From contig JABVXV010000232.1 in assembly GCA_013365325.1 (NCBI GenBank), positions 1-64,000 on the forward strand: a stretch of 64,000 bases of DNA. The letters run 5' to 3'. Positions 40,201-51,205 of the stretch are shown here, piece after piece. A model generated the notes under the pieces. That model was not told where the DNA came from, did no database searches, and was given only the letters and a program-made list of their open reading frames with translations. Source of the DNA: Dipetalonema caudispina. Lineage: Eukaryota > Nematoda > Chromadorea > Rhabditida > Onchocercidae. The position numbers were made by a program, and so were the translations under genes. Within the stretch, counting starts at the first letter, position 1, and every line of letters starts with the position of its first letter.

Positions 40201-42467
40201 ATCCTGCACAACTTTTGAATTTTCAGAAAAGTGTGAGGGAAACCTTATTTGTGGAAATAATGGTTACAACACAGCCGTCCAATGTTAGAGCCATATGCTT
40301 GAAATCTTTTAACGGGAATTTAGTGAAACCATCCATGCAGCTGTTAAGCGATATACCTGTAAAAATGTGAGTGCAACCAAGACCTCAAAAGAGTAAAACA
40401 ATTTCTGATTTCCTCTTGAACTTTTAGCATCAATTATAAGTTGAATAACGAATATTTATGTAGAATTTTAAATTGGACAAACGCTTCCAGACATTTGGAC
40501 AAAATGCAAAACGACCATCGATTCAAAAATCCTACAACGAATATTACTGTTCTGAATGAAATCAACAGCAACTGAATTTGAATATAATTGAGACGGAAAA
40601 AAAAACTAACCACATGGAGGGACGGATTGATTCAAATAGATAAGTTCATTTGTAGCAACTAGCAAAATTCCACCAATTGGTCGTGGAATTGCAAGAATCT
40701 ACAAAGAGAGAAGCAAATTGCAAAAAATATATTTCTCATTAAAATGAAAAGAGCTTAACAGTTTATTTTAGGAAACAATGATTAAGAAAAAGAAAAATTT
40801 ACCAAGAAACAATGAATGCTACTTGTTTCATATTCTGCCGACACTAAAGCAATTAATGATGAAAAAGATGCTTTAAAGCTCAAAAACAAACCTGATTACA
40901 ATCCATCGGTAGATTGCTTAACTGCCATACGGAAGCAAGAACTTGTTCCTTGACATTTAATGAGACACCCAATACACACATGGTATCGTACCGTACACAG
41001 GCTCTGCAGAAGTACATGCTATTTCTTATCAAGTGATGCGTTCAAAAAACTTCTACATTTGAAATCCATCAAGTAGATAGTACTCTATGTTGTGCTATCT
41101 TAAATACAATACCGCTGGATACATAATAATTGTTGGCATTGACAGTGTTTGTATAATCATGTAGAACAAAGATGGGATCAAAAGTTTACCGTCCACAAGT
41201 GGTTTGAACTGGTTCATAAAGGAATAATAATGTTGGTTCGTAGTAACCATCGAGAAAAACCATATCCACCACATTAACCAAACGGGAATCAATTTGGGAA
41301 AGCTGAACCGTGTACGAATGTAATTGGGCACTTGAGTCACTGAATGGCAGCACAGCAAGGTATCTGAAACAATGAGAGACAAATAAAACATTTGAAAGCA
41401 TAAAAAGATTATTCCAGTATCAATAAAGTATAATACTAAAATATAGAAGATTGAAAAGTACAGAAAAAGCTAACATAACTAATAAAATTAATCTCTTTAA
41501 GAAAGTTCGAACGAGGGAAAAAACAGGAGATTTAATTAATTGAAGAAAAAATAAGCATAAGATCTACCGAATCGGTATATTACTGTTCTTAATGAGAGGA
41601 AAAAACTAGAAATATTTTTAAATGATATCTGGAAGTACAAATTAATACCTCCCAAATACAAGCATGGCAGTACATCGTTGACCTGGATCAACACGAATAA
41701 CTGGACGAGGTAAATTCTTGGTGAATCCATCTTTCAACAGTTCATCTTCGAAGCAGTGCAACGAAATTGTTCTTAAACATCGATCAGCTGGATTTACACC
41801 AACAATGGAAAGTTTCGCATCATCAAATCCAAGCAAAAGACTGTCACAGTCTGGATTCTCTACAAATGATTTGTTCCATTTGATGAAAAAATTGGGCGAA
41901 TTAAAAAGATATGAAGCTTAACATTTGAAGAATTAAATTTTGTAAGAATAATCTAAAATTTTTCTTACTACCAAATGTGTAGATCATCTTAAAAAGTCCT
42001 TATCCTCTCTTATAATATTTATAATTTTTCTCCTCTCTCTCTCGAAAAAAAAAAAAAGAAAAAATGTACTGAAACATCGAAATATTGGTATTCAAAATTT
42101 AAAATTATTCACATGAAAGTCTTTTTTAAAAGACTATTTACATGAAAGTTCTCAATGTAAAGCAATTTTCAAATGTTTTTTTGTTAAAAAAAAAAAAAAA
42201 AAAAGAGAAATACTAACGTGGAATTCTGGCAACAGCAAATGATTGTACTGGTGCTAATAATCGTACAGCTAGTAAACATTCTAATCGTGTTGTTTGAGCC
42301 CATTGTTGCTCATCTTTCAATAATAAAGCATATGGATTGGCACGAAAAATCCGCAAATATTTAACACCAATGGTAACTATTTGTAAACCTTTCTCTGGAA
42401 AAAATTTTCCACATTCGCTAAAATTTACTGCGGTCGAATCATCTGTTTCATGAAGAATTGCATACAT
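31239..42467 (-). CDS. cpsf-1: Cleavage and polyadenylation specificity factor subunit 1 (CPSF-160), 28 exons, 1461 aa
   Basis: CPSF1 is the scaffold of the nuclear CPSF complex that helps recognise the AAUAAA signal and direct pre-mRNA 3' cleavage. Exons (minus): 42218-42467, 41649-41859, 41190-41363, 40892-41003, 40611-40698, 40244-40356, 40026-40122, 39149-39396, 38851-39003, 38295-38377, 37713-37791, 37240-37359, 36983-37159, 36639-36853, 36259-36475, 35922-36125, 35747-35812, 35559-35680, 34889-35027, 34610-34798, 34123-34347, 33689-33895, 33276-33404, 32680-32823, 32348-32588, 31914-32026, 31593-31709, 31239-31391. Landmarks follow the family order: MYAILHETD start, [50 protein letters not shown] after an acidic patch, and [13 protein letters not shown]. 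Next come [19 protein letters not shown], the C-terminal CPSF_A domain ([28 protein letters not shown]) and a final RVTAHY. Length matches the roughly 1440 aa of vertebrate CPSF1. Exon 17 (acceptor TTCGAG) and the exon 14/15 join are the least certain. Confidence 0.96.
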
Positions 42468-43967
42468 CACACACCTATAAAATACACTTCAAATTTAAAT
42501 TTTTTTTTGGAACTACAACTTAAAGATGCTTTCCGGTAACAATAATAGCATAACATTTATTAACCAAATCTATCAGCTATACAGATATACCAATACTGCT
42601 TGCTTCGGAATAACAAAGTATACGAAATAATAATTCTTGATGTTATTCAGTTCTAGACAGTTAAAATTTTCTAATAAATTTTTAAGTTAGACAAAAAATG
42701 TTTAAGTTGCTGAAATCTTTTGCAACACGAAGAATAAATCTTATATAACAGACGATACCTAAAAACAAATGATATAAATACTTCCTTCAAAATTTATTCC
42801 GAAAATTTATTCTATTTTCGGATTACTCTAAAATTCCCTTAACTTCATATTTGTAAAATTATATTTCAAAACTTCAGCTAGCACTTGAACAAGTAATCTT
42901 TGTTTACAGGACATGTTTAGATCTTATTCAAAAAGTTGGTGCCAATAATTCTGAAGATACAAACAATTTTAAAAAGTATTTGGAAGTTCCAAAAAAGTTA
43001 CCAAAAATTCCAGCTTAATTTACCACTGGACCGACCAATCTTCAGGAAGTGTGTTAATACACCGGATATATTGGCAAATGAAGCAATAAAGTAAGCAGTA
43101 ATTCAAAAATTACAATTTGTTTAATATTAAATCATATAAACAAAGGTATGTAAGTAATTTTATTAACATTTGAAAATTGATTTTACAATACTGCACCAAA
43201 CAGTAAGAAAACGATACAAGAGAAACAATGAGAACGCAGATATAAGGATGCCACCCGAATAAATAATGCATAACAAATCACAAAACCTTAACGATGGACA
43301 ATTGATATCAAGATTTTAATAATTTCAGCTTAAAAAAAAATATTTCCCAGAATGTCTACAACCCATAACATCTCCATTCTCTTTAATTTTGAGTCTACAA
43401 CAATCAAGTAATAGCTTGCTATCACATCATCATCTTTTAAATATTTGGTTAGTCGTTACAAAGATCTATGAAAAAAGGTGCCTCTAGCATTGATTACCAT
43501 TAGTTATTTGCCATATAACTCTACATTAAGGTATACTTCCCAAAATAAAAAAAATTATAGCTTCACATAAATTTCATTTTGTGTAGTGTTTGAAATTACA
43601 ATTAATTACATTAATCATACCTAAATCACTCAACAAACCAACACTGCTATTTCACTGAGTGCCAATTACAGAATAATAACTCGGTTAAAATTTGTTTTTG
43701 GACTCAAATTTCAGACATTATTCAATTCAAATCAAAAGATACTTATCACATTCAGAGCTCTATTTTCGTCAATGTCAATATCATTTAACATTGTATATAT
43801 AAAACAGTCAACACTCCATAGCACGCATCTATTCCCACAGATGTAAAAGTGAAGGTAAGTTAGCATCCAGTGGGAAAAGAACATTGAAACTCTTTAAAAA
43901 TGTGAAAATTTAGCAAGGATAAATTGAAACATCAGAAGTTGAAATAGTAAAATAAGATAGAAAAGAA
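42468..43967. other. Spacer between CPSF1 and the tyrosine-motif membrane protein gene
   Basis: This 1.5 kb AT-rich spacer has no coding exon that I could support. Both flanking genes run the same way. Together with the acceptor next to the CPSF1 ATG, this leaves open that the two genes are co-transcribed, but no operon signal can be proven by eye. Confidence 0.55.
42475..42484 (-). promoter_or_regulatory. Probable trans-splice acceptor of CPSF1
   Basis: On the minus strand ATTTTATAG is followed by a 7-nt leader and the CPSF1 ATG at 42467. No upstream coding exon fits. Spliced-leader addition is the simplest reading, with cis-splicing from a non-coding exon as the alternative. Confidence 0.5.
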
Positions 43968-46900
43968 CTAATTGTTCAGAAAATTGTACTGATTTATTCC
44001 AGATGCTTCTGATGATTTACTGTTCATCCTGTTCACATATGAAGTTATGTTTTCACCTGCGAAAAAATAGAACTAATGAATAAAAAAATAATAATAAAGT
44101 AGACAATATAAAAGTGTCAATACATTATGATCTAAAGAATGAAGATCTCTATTTTGATGCTATCAAAACTTCCTTCTATTCTTTGCAAACAATTAAAATA
44201 TGAAAAATCTGAAGAAATGATTACAAGAAATTTTAAAATCCTAATAGCTATCACGGATAACAGAAAACAAACAGTTACCGGATGAGATCAGCGACAAAGA
44301 AGGATCAGTATTAATAGTTCTTGCTCCACTGCTATTGTCTTCACCATTTTGTACTATAAAAATTACGAAGTTAAATTAAAGCAAAAAGTGACGAGCAAGA
44401 AATGGTTCAGAGAAAAAAGTAAATTTTAATTTAAATAACTTTATCATCCTATATATTTCTTATAATTACGATACATTCACGCAAACATTTTCCATGTCAC
44501 TATTTCGTGATAAGGAATAGTTTAGAACCAACCATTTTCATCAACTGATTCATGTGAAAAGCTAAGACTCGCTGTTTGCACTGATCGATCACCACCTGTA
44601 CCTAAGAACATTTCTGACATTAGTCAGTTATTAATTAGTTTTGAGAAAAAAAAGAAATCAAATTAGTACCACTTCTTCCATATGATAATTCCGTCCTACT
44701 TCGTTGATGAGAGCAAGACTGTGCTTCCATGTCTTCCTCAGTAGCGCTCGAAGCATTATCCAAAGATGTCTGCAAAAATTTAATCTTCGAATGATGAATA
44801 GATTTTCAACTTTAATTCTGACCAAATAAGATTGGCTAAGGATTGAAGATTTTGGGATCTATTTATTGACTATCGATTGACTTGCTTGATATGGTGAAAT
44901 TTTTTGAGAGAAATTTGAACATCGAAAGGAATGCACATCAACATTTTTGCGAAGTCCCTTCGAAGCCTAAAAATATTACATGTGGCAAAAATGTCATCAA
45001 CATAATTCCGTTTCCATCTCTGATGACGCCTACATTACAATTAAAAAAGTGTAACCTGCACGCTGTTTATTACAATTACTAGGTCCCACCCATCTCACTA
45101 GCAAATCCCATACTGAAAGCTTTTGAAGTCGACAATTAAACAAGATGGCATAAACCACATCTTTATTAGGATATTATGACGAACTATTTTTTTAAGATGG
45201 ATTTCTTCATCCTAATAAAAAAGGATCGCAAGAAGCTATTTTAGAAAAACTATGGAATTTGTTCAAACTAAATTTGAAAATAAACATCTTAAATAAAGAC
45301 GCTTCAAAACATACCTCTGCGAAGCAAGTACTACTACTATTATTCTCAGCCGGCTTACCGATCCTGTTGAGCATTTTAGGAATGAAACGCTGCTCTTCGT
45401 CGTTGTTCCCCTCTAAAAATTTTGTCCAATTCTATGGATATCATGTACAAGTTTCAGTTATGCTTGATGAATAAACTGTACCATGTTGAAAGGTCACATC
45501 TTCTTCGATAGACTGCTCTGTACCAAAGACTGAGCCCTCAGCATCAATTTTACTGTGCACTTCATCACTAACTTTCCGCCTGTTTGAAATGGGAAGAAGC
45601 GCATTCCGTGCATTATGTACATGTGATCTATCGGTAGTTAATTCTGGTAAGTGCAAGTAAGTGTCATCAAAGCTTGTTGACGAAGTTTGGTCAGCGTACT
45701 GTTCCGGGTCTAAATTTCGGTTAGCTCTGGAAGAATCAATCCATTTTGATGTCTCACGTGGACTAATAGTTCCCAGAAACTGCCCAAAGCGAAGATCAGT
45801 TGATGAAGGTCCTTTCAAATCCTCCAACGATTTGAGTTCTTGGTCAAAAAAATTCGTTCTTAGTTTGCGGATTTTTTCCGAAATATTATTGCAGCTGTCA
45901 TCATCATTTATAGCTTCATCTATATTAGTACCTGAAATAAACATTTTCTTTATCTTCAGACATAGCGACATCAAATTAAAACCGAAACACTGACCTAGCT
46001 AATGAAATGATTCATTCATATTACCTTCATCTACAAAACCTTTCACTAAAATTTCCGTACTTCAGCTCTTTCTTTCAGGAACATTAGCTTCATAGGAAAG
46101 GCTATAACTCCAATTACCCGAAAGTAATGGCTGCTTCTTTTGCAAATTATCCTCTTCTGTAGCAGCGATACGTAGAGGTATCGGAGAAGTGGGAGGCTTC
46201 GGTGGTATATTTTCACAAATACTAACAGCACTGGACATCGTTTCAAGCTGTGCATCTAGAATTAAGACATTTCTTAGACAAACAACTTATATATCACAAG
46301 CGACAATAATAATATGCAAGAAAATCAAAACTACTAAATTAAGAATACCATAAAATTTTAGAAACAGAACTGATTCTTTCGTAGCTAATCAAGTACTGTA
46401 ACTTTCTCATTTTCACAAACGCTGACTAGATTTCTCATTTAAATTTCGGAGAAAATGTCATTAACTATGTCTGAAGATATAGCAAACCGTGATTGGTGCG
46501 GGATGTCGAAGGAACACCCTGATTATCGCAGGAAGGATGGTTAGTGGATATCGCTGAGATTTGTAACTGCAATTAACAATTACATTAAGTAGAAACAAAA
46601 AAAACGAGCAATTAAGGAAATAAAAAAACAGACAAACCGCATCAGTGTCCGCGATGAAGGTAAGAGGACTGATATCCGGACGGATCGTGTTTCGCAACAA
46701 TGTTTTTTTTTACAAGATCATCGAAGGTTCTGTGTCAAATTACTTGCTATCTCCAGTTTCAACCTCCATATCGAAGTCATACGAACAACATTTTGAGAAT
46801 TTCTATTCTTCCCTAAGTCTGCTGTTAATTTGTTCCTTTCCTTCTATTTCAATATTCTATTATTCATTTTTAAAAAAAAACTGAACTGTTTCGTAATCAC

Positions 46901-49900
46901 TACCACCGATCGACGAATAATAATGTTCTCGAATTGGTCCACAACCGTCAGTTATAACTGATTGAGGTGTATTCAATGATGCATTAAGCTCATTCAGCCG
47001 TTGTCGAATAGCATCAACACTTTCTCTTACCGTTATATAACGGTACGACGGTTCTCGACTTGTCTAAAGTATTTGTATAAGATTTAAATTTAGTTAATTT
47101 TGGTCAGGCAATTTCACAATCATTCACATGTTGTTGCCATCAGCTTGTTAGCAAGCTAAACTATGAATTAAAATGGATAAATCATGCGCTTTTCAAAAGT
47201 CACATAAATGTAAAAAATAAGCTAACTTTGCTTCAGATTTAAGATGCATCTTACTATCCTCACTGTAAGACTACCAATCCCAGTCAGGCAAAAGTTTTTG
47301 AAAAAGAGCTAAGTTGGCTCCATGAATGGATCCTTCATAATCTTGTCCTGATTCTTAACAACTTACCTTGTCACTTCCACTTGAAATATACTCAACAACA
47401 AATTCATTCGAGGGTAGAGGTCGATATGTGGAAGAGTTTGTAGCCCTGTACATTGACGGTCCACGTCGAATCTGAAAGGTAATCATCAACAAATCTCATT
47501 TACATGCTTACTGCCAGCCAGTACAAATTATTATGCATATGAGTTAGGTGCTGACATATCATCCAAACTATTCGACGGCAACGATTCTAAAGTATTTTAC
47601 AACGTCAACCAATTCTGATCCAACTCTCCCCAAATGTAGGAAAAATAAAGTTAGCATAGTGTCGCAGTGGCAAGATATCCAAACACATTTATACAAACCA
47701 CGATTATATTGCGTGTGTAGTAGTCGAAGGCTTAATGTAAAGAAGTTAAAAGCGATATGATCACATTTCGGGAAAAATCGGAAGAATGAGATTCCCCAAA
47801 GATGATCAGATAGTTTAATAAACAAAATCAACCAGATTACATCAAATTAGTTTCTAGAAGTGCTCTTGAAAAAACCAAATACTGGAAATTAAACTTTACG
47901 AAAATTAACAAAGTATCAACACGACTGCAACACCGGAAATTCTATAGGAAAGACGTTAAGCAAACAAGGTAAGACTAAAATCCGTGATGGTCAACTGATT
48001 ATACCTAAAGGGTATATAAAATCTACCCGTGAATAGAGATGATCGAGGGTGCGACTTTCTGCTTGCGCATTAGCAAGATAGCGTGGCGACTCCGTATTCA
48101 TGTTTTCTCTTACATGGCTATACCCAATGTCATAACTCGTTTCACCACCTGTGTGACTTGCTATTGAACTGAAAAACGGGAAAATTCAAATAATTTTCCA
48201 AAAATTTCGTTCAGCTGCAAAAGCATGTTTCATACGAATGGATGATCGGATCATACATTCTTTTCTATTACTTAAAAATGATTAAATAGCAAATATAGTA
48301 GATTATATTTTCTCTCCTAGATTGCTTACCTCTAATTCAGATAATTCCTTAGCCATACATGCAATATGTTCAACAAAAAAGGAACCAATTTGCAAAGATT
48401 CCTCACATTTCATTTTGCACTGTTATTCAGACAGGAGTGATAGTAAGGTTTAATTGTAATAACTAGTAAAAATTAACCTTTTCTTTGACACTTTACTCCA
48501 CAAGAAAATATTATGCAAACCTGTATGGATCTTCGCTAACACCTGCATAAATCTGTGAAGTACTCTGATAAAGCACATCATCTGTTGCAATTGTTGGTTG
48601 ATTTTCCGGTGCAAAAATGGGATAATCATACCGTTTCACAGATGAACCACCATTTCCTAACTGAAATGTTTTTGTTTCTTCCATGTTTGCAGCTAAAGAG
48701 TTTCTAACAAAAGTAATTCACTCACCATCACCCATAAATAGTATTCTGAAATATAACTAAGCTCAAAAATACAGCGCCAGATACCTACAGTGCTTTTTGA
48801 GCTAAGTTTGGTCATCTAAGTCTATTGCAAAAATCATCAAACGTCTACTTGCAATCTTTACCTTGTCAAGCCGAAATGAATATGATACAAGTAAGGAATG
48901 TGACACTTATTATGTTGTTTTCTGAAGTTTAATAGGAATAATCGTCAAACCTTCGAATATAAAGGATCCACATCAATAGATTCATAAGTTGGGTTTGTTG
49001 GTCCTTCACCATACAAAAATGAACCATTCCGAACGACAGCAGGCGTTGAATGATCGATTGTTGAATATACTGCACCTAGATTTTTATTTTCAAGCTGAGT
49101 CGATAGTTCAGGTAACCTAAATGTTGTAACAGTGACATACAAAACANNNNNNNNNNNNNNNNNNNNNNNNNNNNNNNNNNNNNNNNNNNNNNNNNNNNNN
49201 NNNNNNNNNNNNNNNNNNNNNNNNNNNNNNNNNNNNNNNNNNNNNNATTCCGAACGACAGCAGGCGTTGAATGATCGATTGTTGAATATACTGCACCTAG
49301 ATTTTTATTTTCAAGCTGAGTCGATAGTTCAGGTAACCTAAATGTTGTAACAGTGACATACAAAACAACAATACTCGAAGAAACTTTTTTTCGAATATTT
49401 CCACGGAAAGGTTTTCAATCGTATATAGGTTAAATAAAAATGGGTTGATAGAAATTAAAAAAGTCATAAGGGATTTATTTTGTGACACTATGCAATACAT
49501 TAAACGAAAGTGAAATGTGGAGATCGACAGGAAATAATGGATAGAATAGAAAAATGAACCCAATATACACTCATGAAACTTTTAATTCTGCAAATCAAAC
49601 ATATAATTCGTTCGTAGTAAAGCCAACTTTTTAAGAAAAGAATTTACTTTGGCAAAGCTCGCTTCGTCGCCGCAGAAGAGTGAGGAAGTGGTGCGGAAAG
49701 ACGGTGAAGCGATCGTTCATGGAGGCTCTGAAAAATACAGGAAGAAAGTAAAGAGAGAAAGAACATAAATTTCGCAGAAATTCTGCACGGACGAGATGAA
49801 CGTATGCTAATGTAGTACGTGAATTCAATGAAGTATGTCGTATCTCAAATAATCAGCACCTGCGTGTAAATTAATTTCTTAAACCCAAATCATTGATGGA

Positions 49901-51072
49901 ATTATCACTAAAAAGCTGAGAAGTAACTCTGTTAACTAGACGAAACAAACCAGGCTGGGATAAGAAAGACGACTGGGGTGAAGAAGCCGAGATCCATCAG
50001 TTCTGTTTCTGGAAACAACTGCTGAAATGGATACATCAGCAGTTGGTGTTGTAGCAATTTCACCATATGGACTTTCCTTCCTGAAATTTTAATATAAATT
50101 ACAAAAAGAAGTGGAATAGATCGGAATGACTACAACAGAAACCAAAGGTTGAAGGAAATTAAGTAAAATCACTGATATTTGATAAATTCCTTGCATTTCA
50201 GCACCAAGCAAATACAAGTGCATATTTATATCATTTCGACAGAGTAAGAGATTCTTCAACTTTACTTCCCCTCCTCGAAAAACCACTGATTTTTTGTGAT
50301 AATCTTTATCACCTACAGCAGGGTAAAAAATCATGGTCTTAACCTGCTAGTAATTTCTCTTCATCAAATATCCATACTTCGTTTTTCCTTGCTCTTTACG
50401 TCTATTCTCCTATATTATAATACTAGGATATTACTCCCCTATAGTATATATTACAGCATACTGCTAATTTTCCTACATTAATTACTCATTAAAATGCACA
50501 TATCTTATTATAAAAAGAAGGTTAAGATAAATTGGAAAAGGTACAAATGAATATAACTGTTATCATATATGGTATTTGAAGACGGCTTACTTTTTCGCAT
50601 TTCGGCAACAATGTGTTGATACACAGAGAGTTAGCAGTGAAACCATAGTACTTACCGAGAAGATCTAAAAACAAGAATAAAAAAAAGATATATCTGTATA
50701 AATTATAAATTAACTAGATCAGCAATACTTATTGCTCATTTATTTTAATTTGGCAAAAAAAAAAAAAAAAAAAAGAAAAAAACAAGGAATGTAGAAGTCA
50801 ACAAGAGTTTTATAAGATGGTAAACTGGAAATAACGATTTGATCAAATGTGACAGGTATCTATCGTCCTTTCAACAAAAGGGGTTTGTGCTATGTTCAAT
50901 GTACAGTTACGAATATAAAACCAATGAGAGACATGTTGCAAGGATGACAGTCCTCGAAAATTTCATTCATGAACAAAAATCAAATAAAATCGAATAATCT
51001 TACAGCAACAATAACATGTGGCCAGATAACCGATGCTGGTTCAGCTACCGGAGCTTGGGATGTCAATAACAT
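43968..51072 (-). CDS. Unrecognised single-pass membrane protein with long tyrosine-motif tail (adaptor-like), 17 exons, 726 aa
   Basis: I do not recognise the family. Exons (minus): 51004-51072, 50591-50664, 49951-50080, 49648-49727, 48951-49116, 48521-48660, 48027-48168, 47367-47471, 46887-47063, 46488-46566, 46118-46255, 45482-45931, 45315-45412, 44670-44769, 44533-44601, 44279-44353, 43968-44056; all phases agree. From the ATG at 51072 there is a short ectodomain (about 16 aa), one membrane helix (about 17-41), then HCCRNAKKK, a Cys pair beside basic residues. The tail carries Y53 (SPYGEI), Y135 (YSTI), NPTY159-162 (YESI), Y171 (YSKL), Y236 (IGYSHV), Y265 (YSRI), Y311 (YITV), Y351 (YSSI) and Y359 (SDYETL). 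A proline-rich PPKPPTSPIP lies at about 405-414, and the rest is polar and Ser-rich. Such motifs commonly bind SH2, PTB and SH3 domains, so a signalling scaffold is inferred. The frame stays open upstream to an acceptor at 51191, so upstream exons or a longer ectodomain are possible. Confidence 0.75.
49026..49367. repeat. Identical 121-bp copies flanking an assembly gap
   Basis: The bases 49026-49146 and 49247-49367 are identical and directly abut the run of 100 N on each side. The copy carries the first 91 nt of exon 5 of the tyrosine-motif gene plus its acceptor. The left copy alone gives a complete, in-phase exon (48951-49116), so the right copy is redundant. The simplest explanation is two contig ends that overlap by 121 bp but were left unmerged. 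Confidence 0.93.
49147..49246. other. Assembly gap (100 N)
   Basis: Exactly 100 undetermined bases, the usual placeholder for a gap of unknown size. It falls within exon 5 and its duplicate, and translations crossing it are artefacts. The flanking identity indicates that little or nothing is missing. Confidence 0.99.
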
Positions 51073-51190
51073 TTTGAGACCATCGATACCTTGATACCTT
51101 GCTATTTCGACACCTATAACAGTAACAGAATGTTTTAGAAATGATTTATGAACAACGAAAGTTTCACGTACAATAAGAACCAATAAGCCA

Positions 51191-51205
51191 CTAAAAAAAA
51201 AAGAA
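51191..51205 (-). promoter_or_regulatory. Splice acceptor before the first visible exon of the tyrosine-motif gene
   Basis: On the minus strand a T-rich tract ends in TTTTTAG at 51191, followed by about 118 nt of open frame before the ATG at 51072. It may be a spliced-leader site, which would give the short ectodomain model, or a cis-acceptor from unseen upstream exons. Confidence 0.45.

Noticed and set aside
45661..45993. 110-codon open frame on the plus strand
   Set aside because: Antisense shadow of the 450-nt exon 12 of the tyrosine-motif gene.
49076..49363. Apparent second copy of the exon 5 reading frame across the N run
   Set aside because: An artefact of the false gap: the right-hand copy is identical to the left, and the left copy alone completes the exon.
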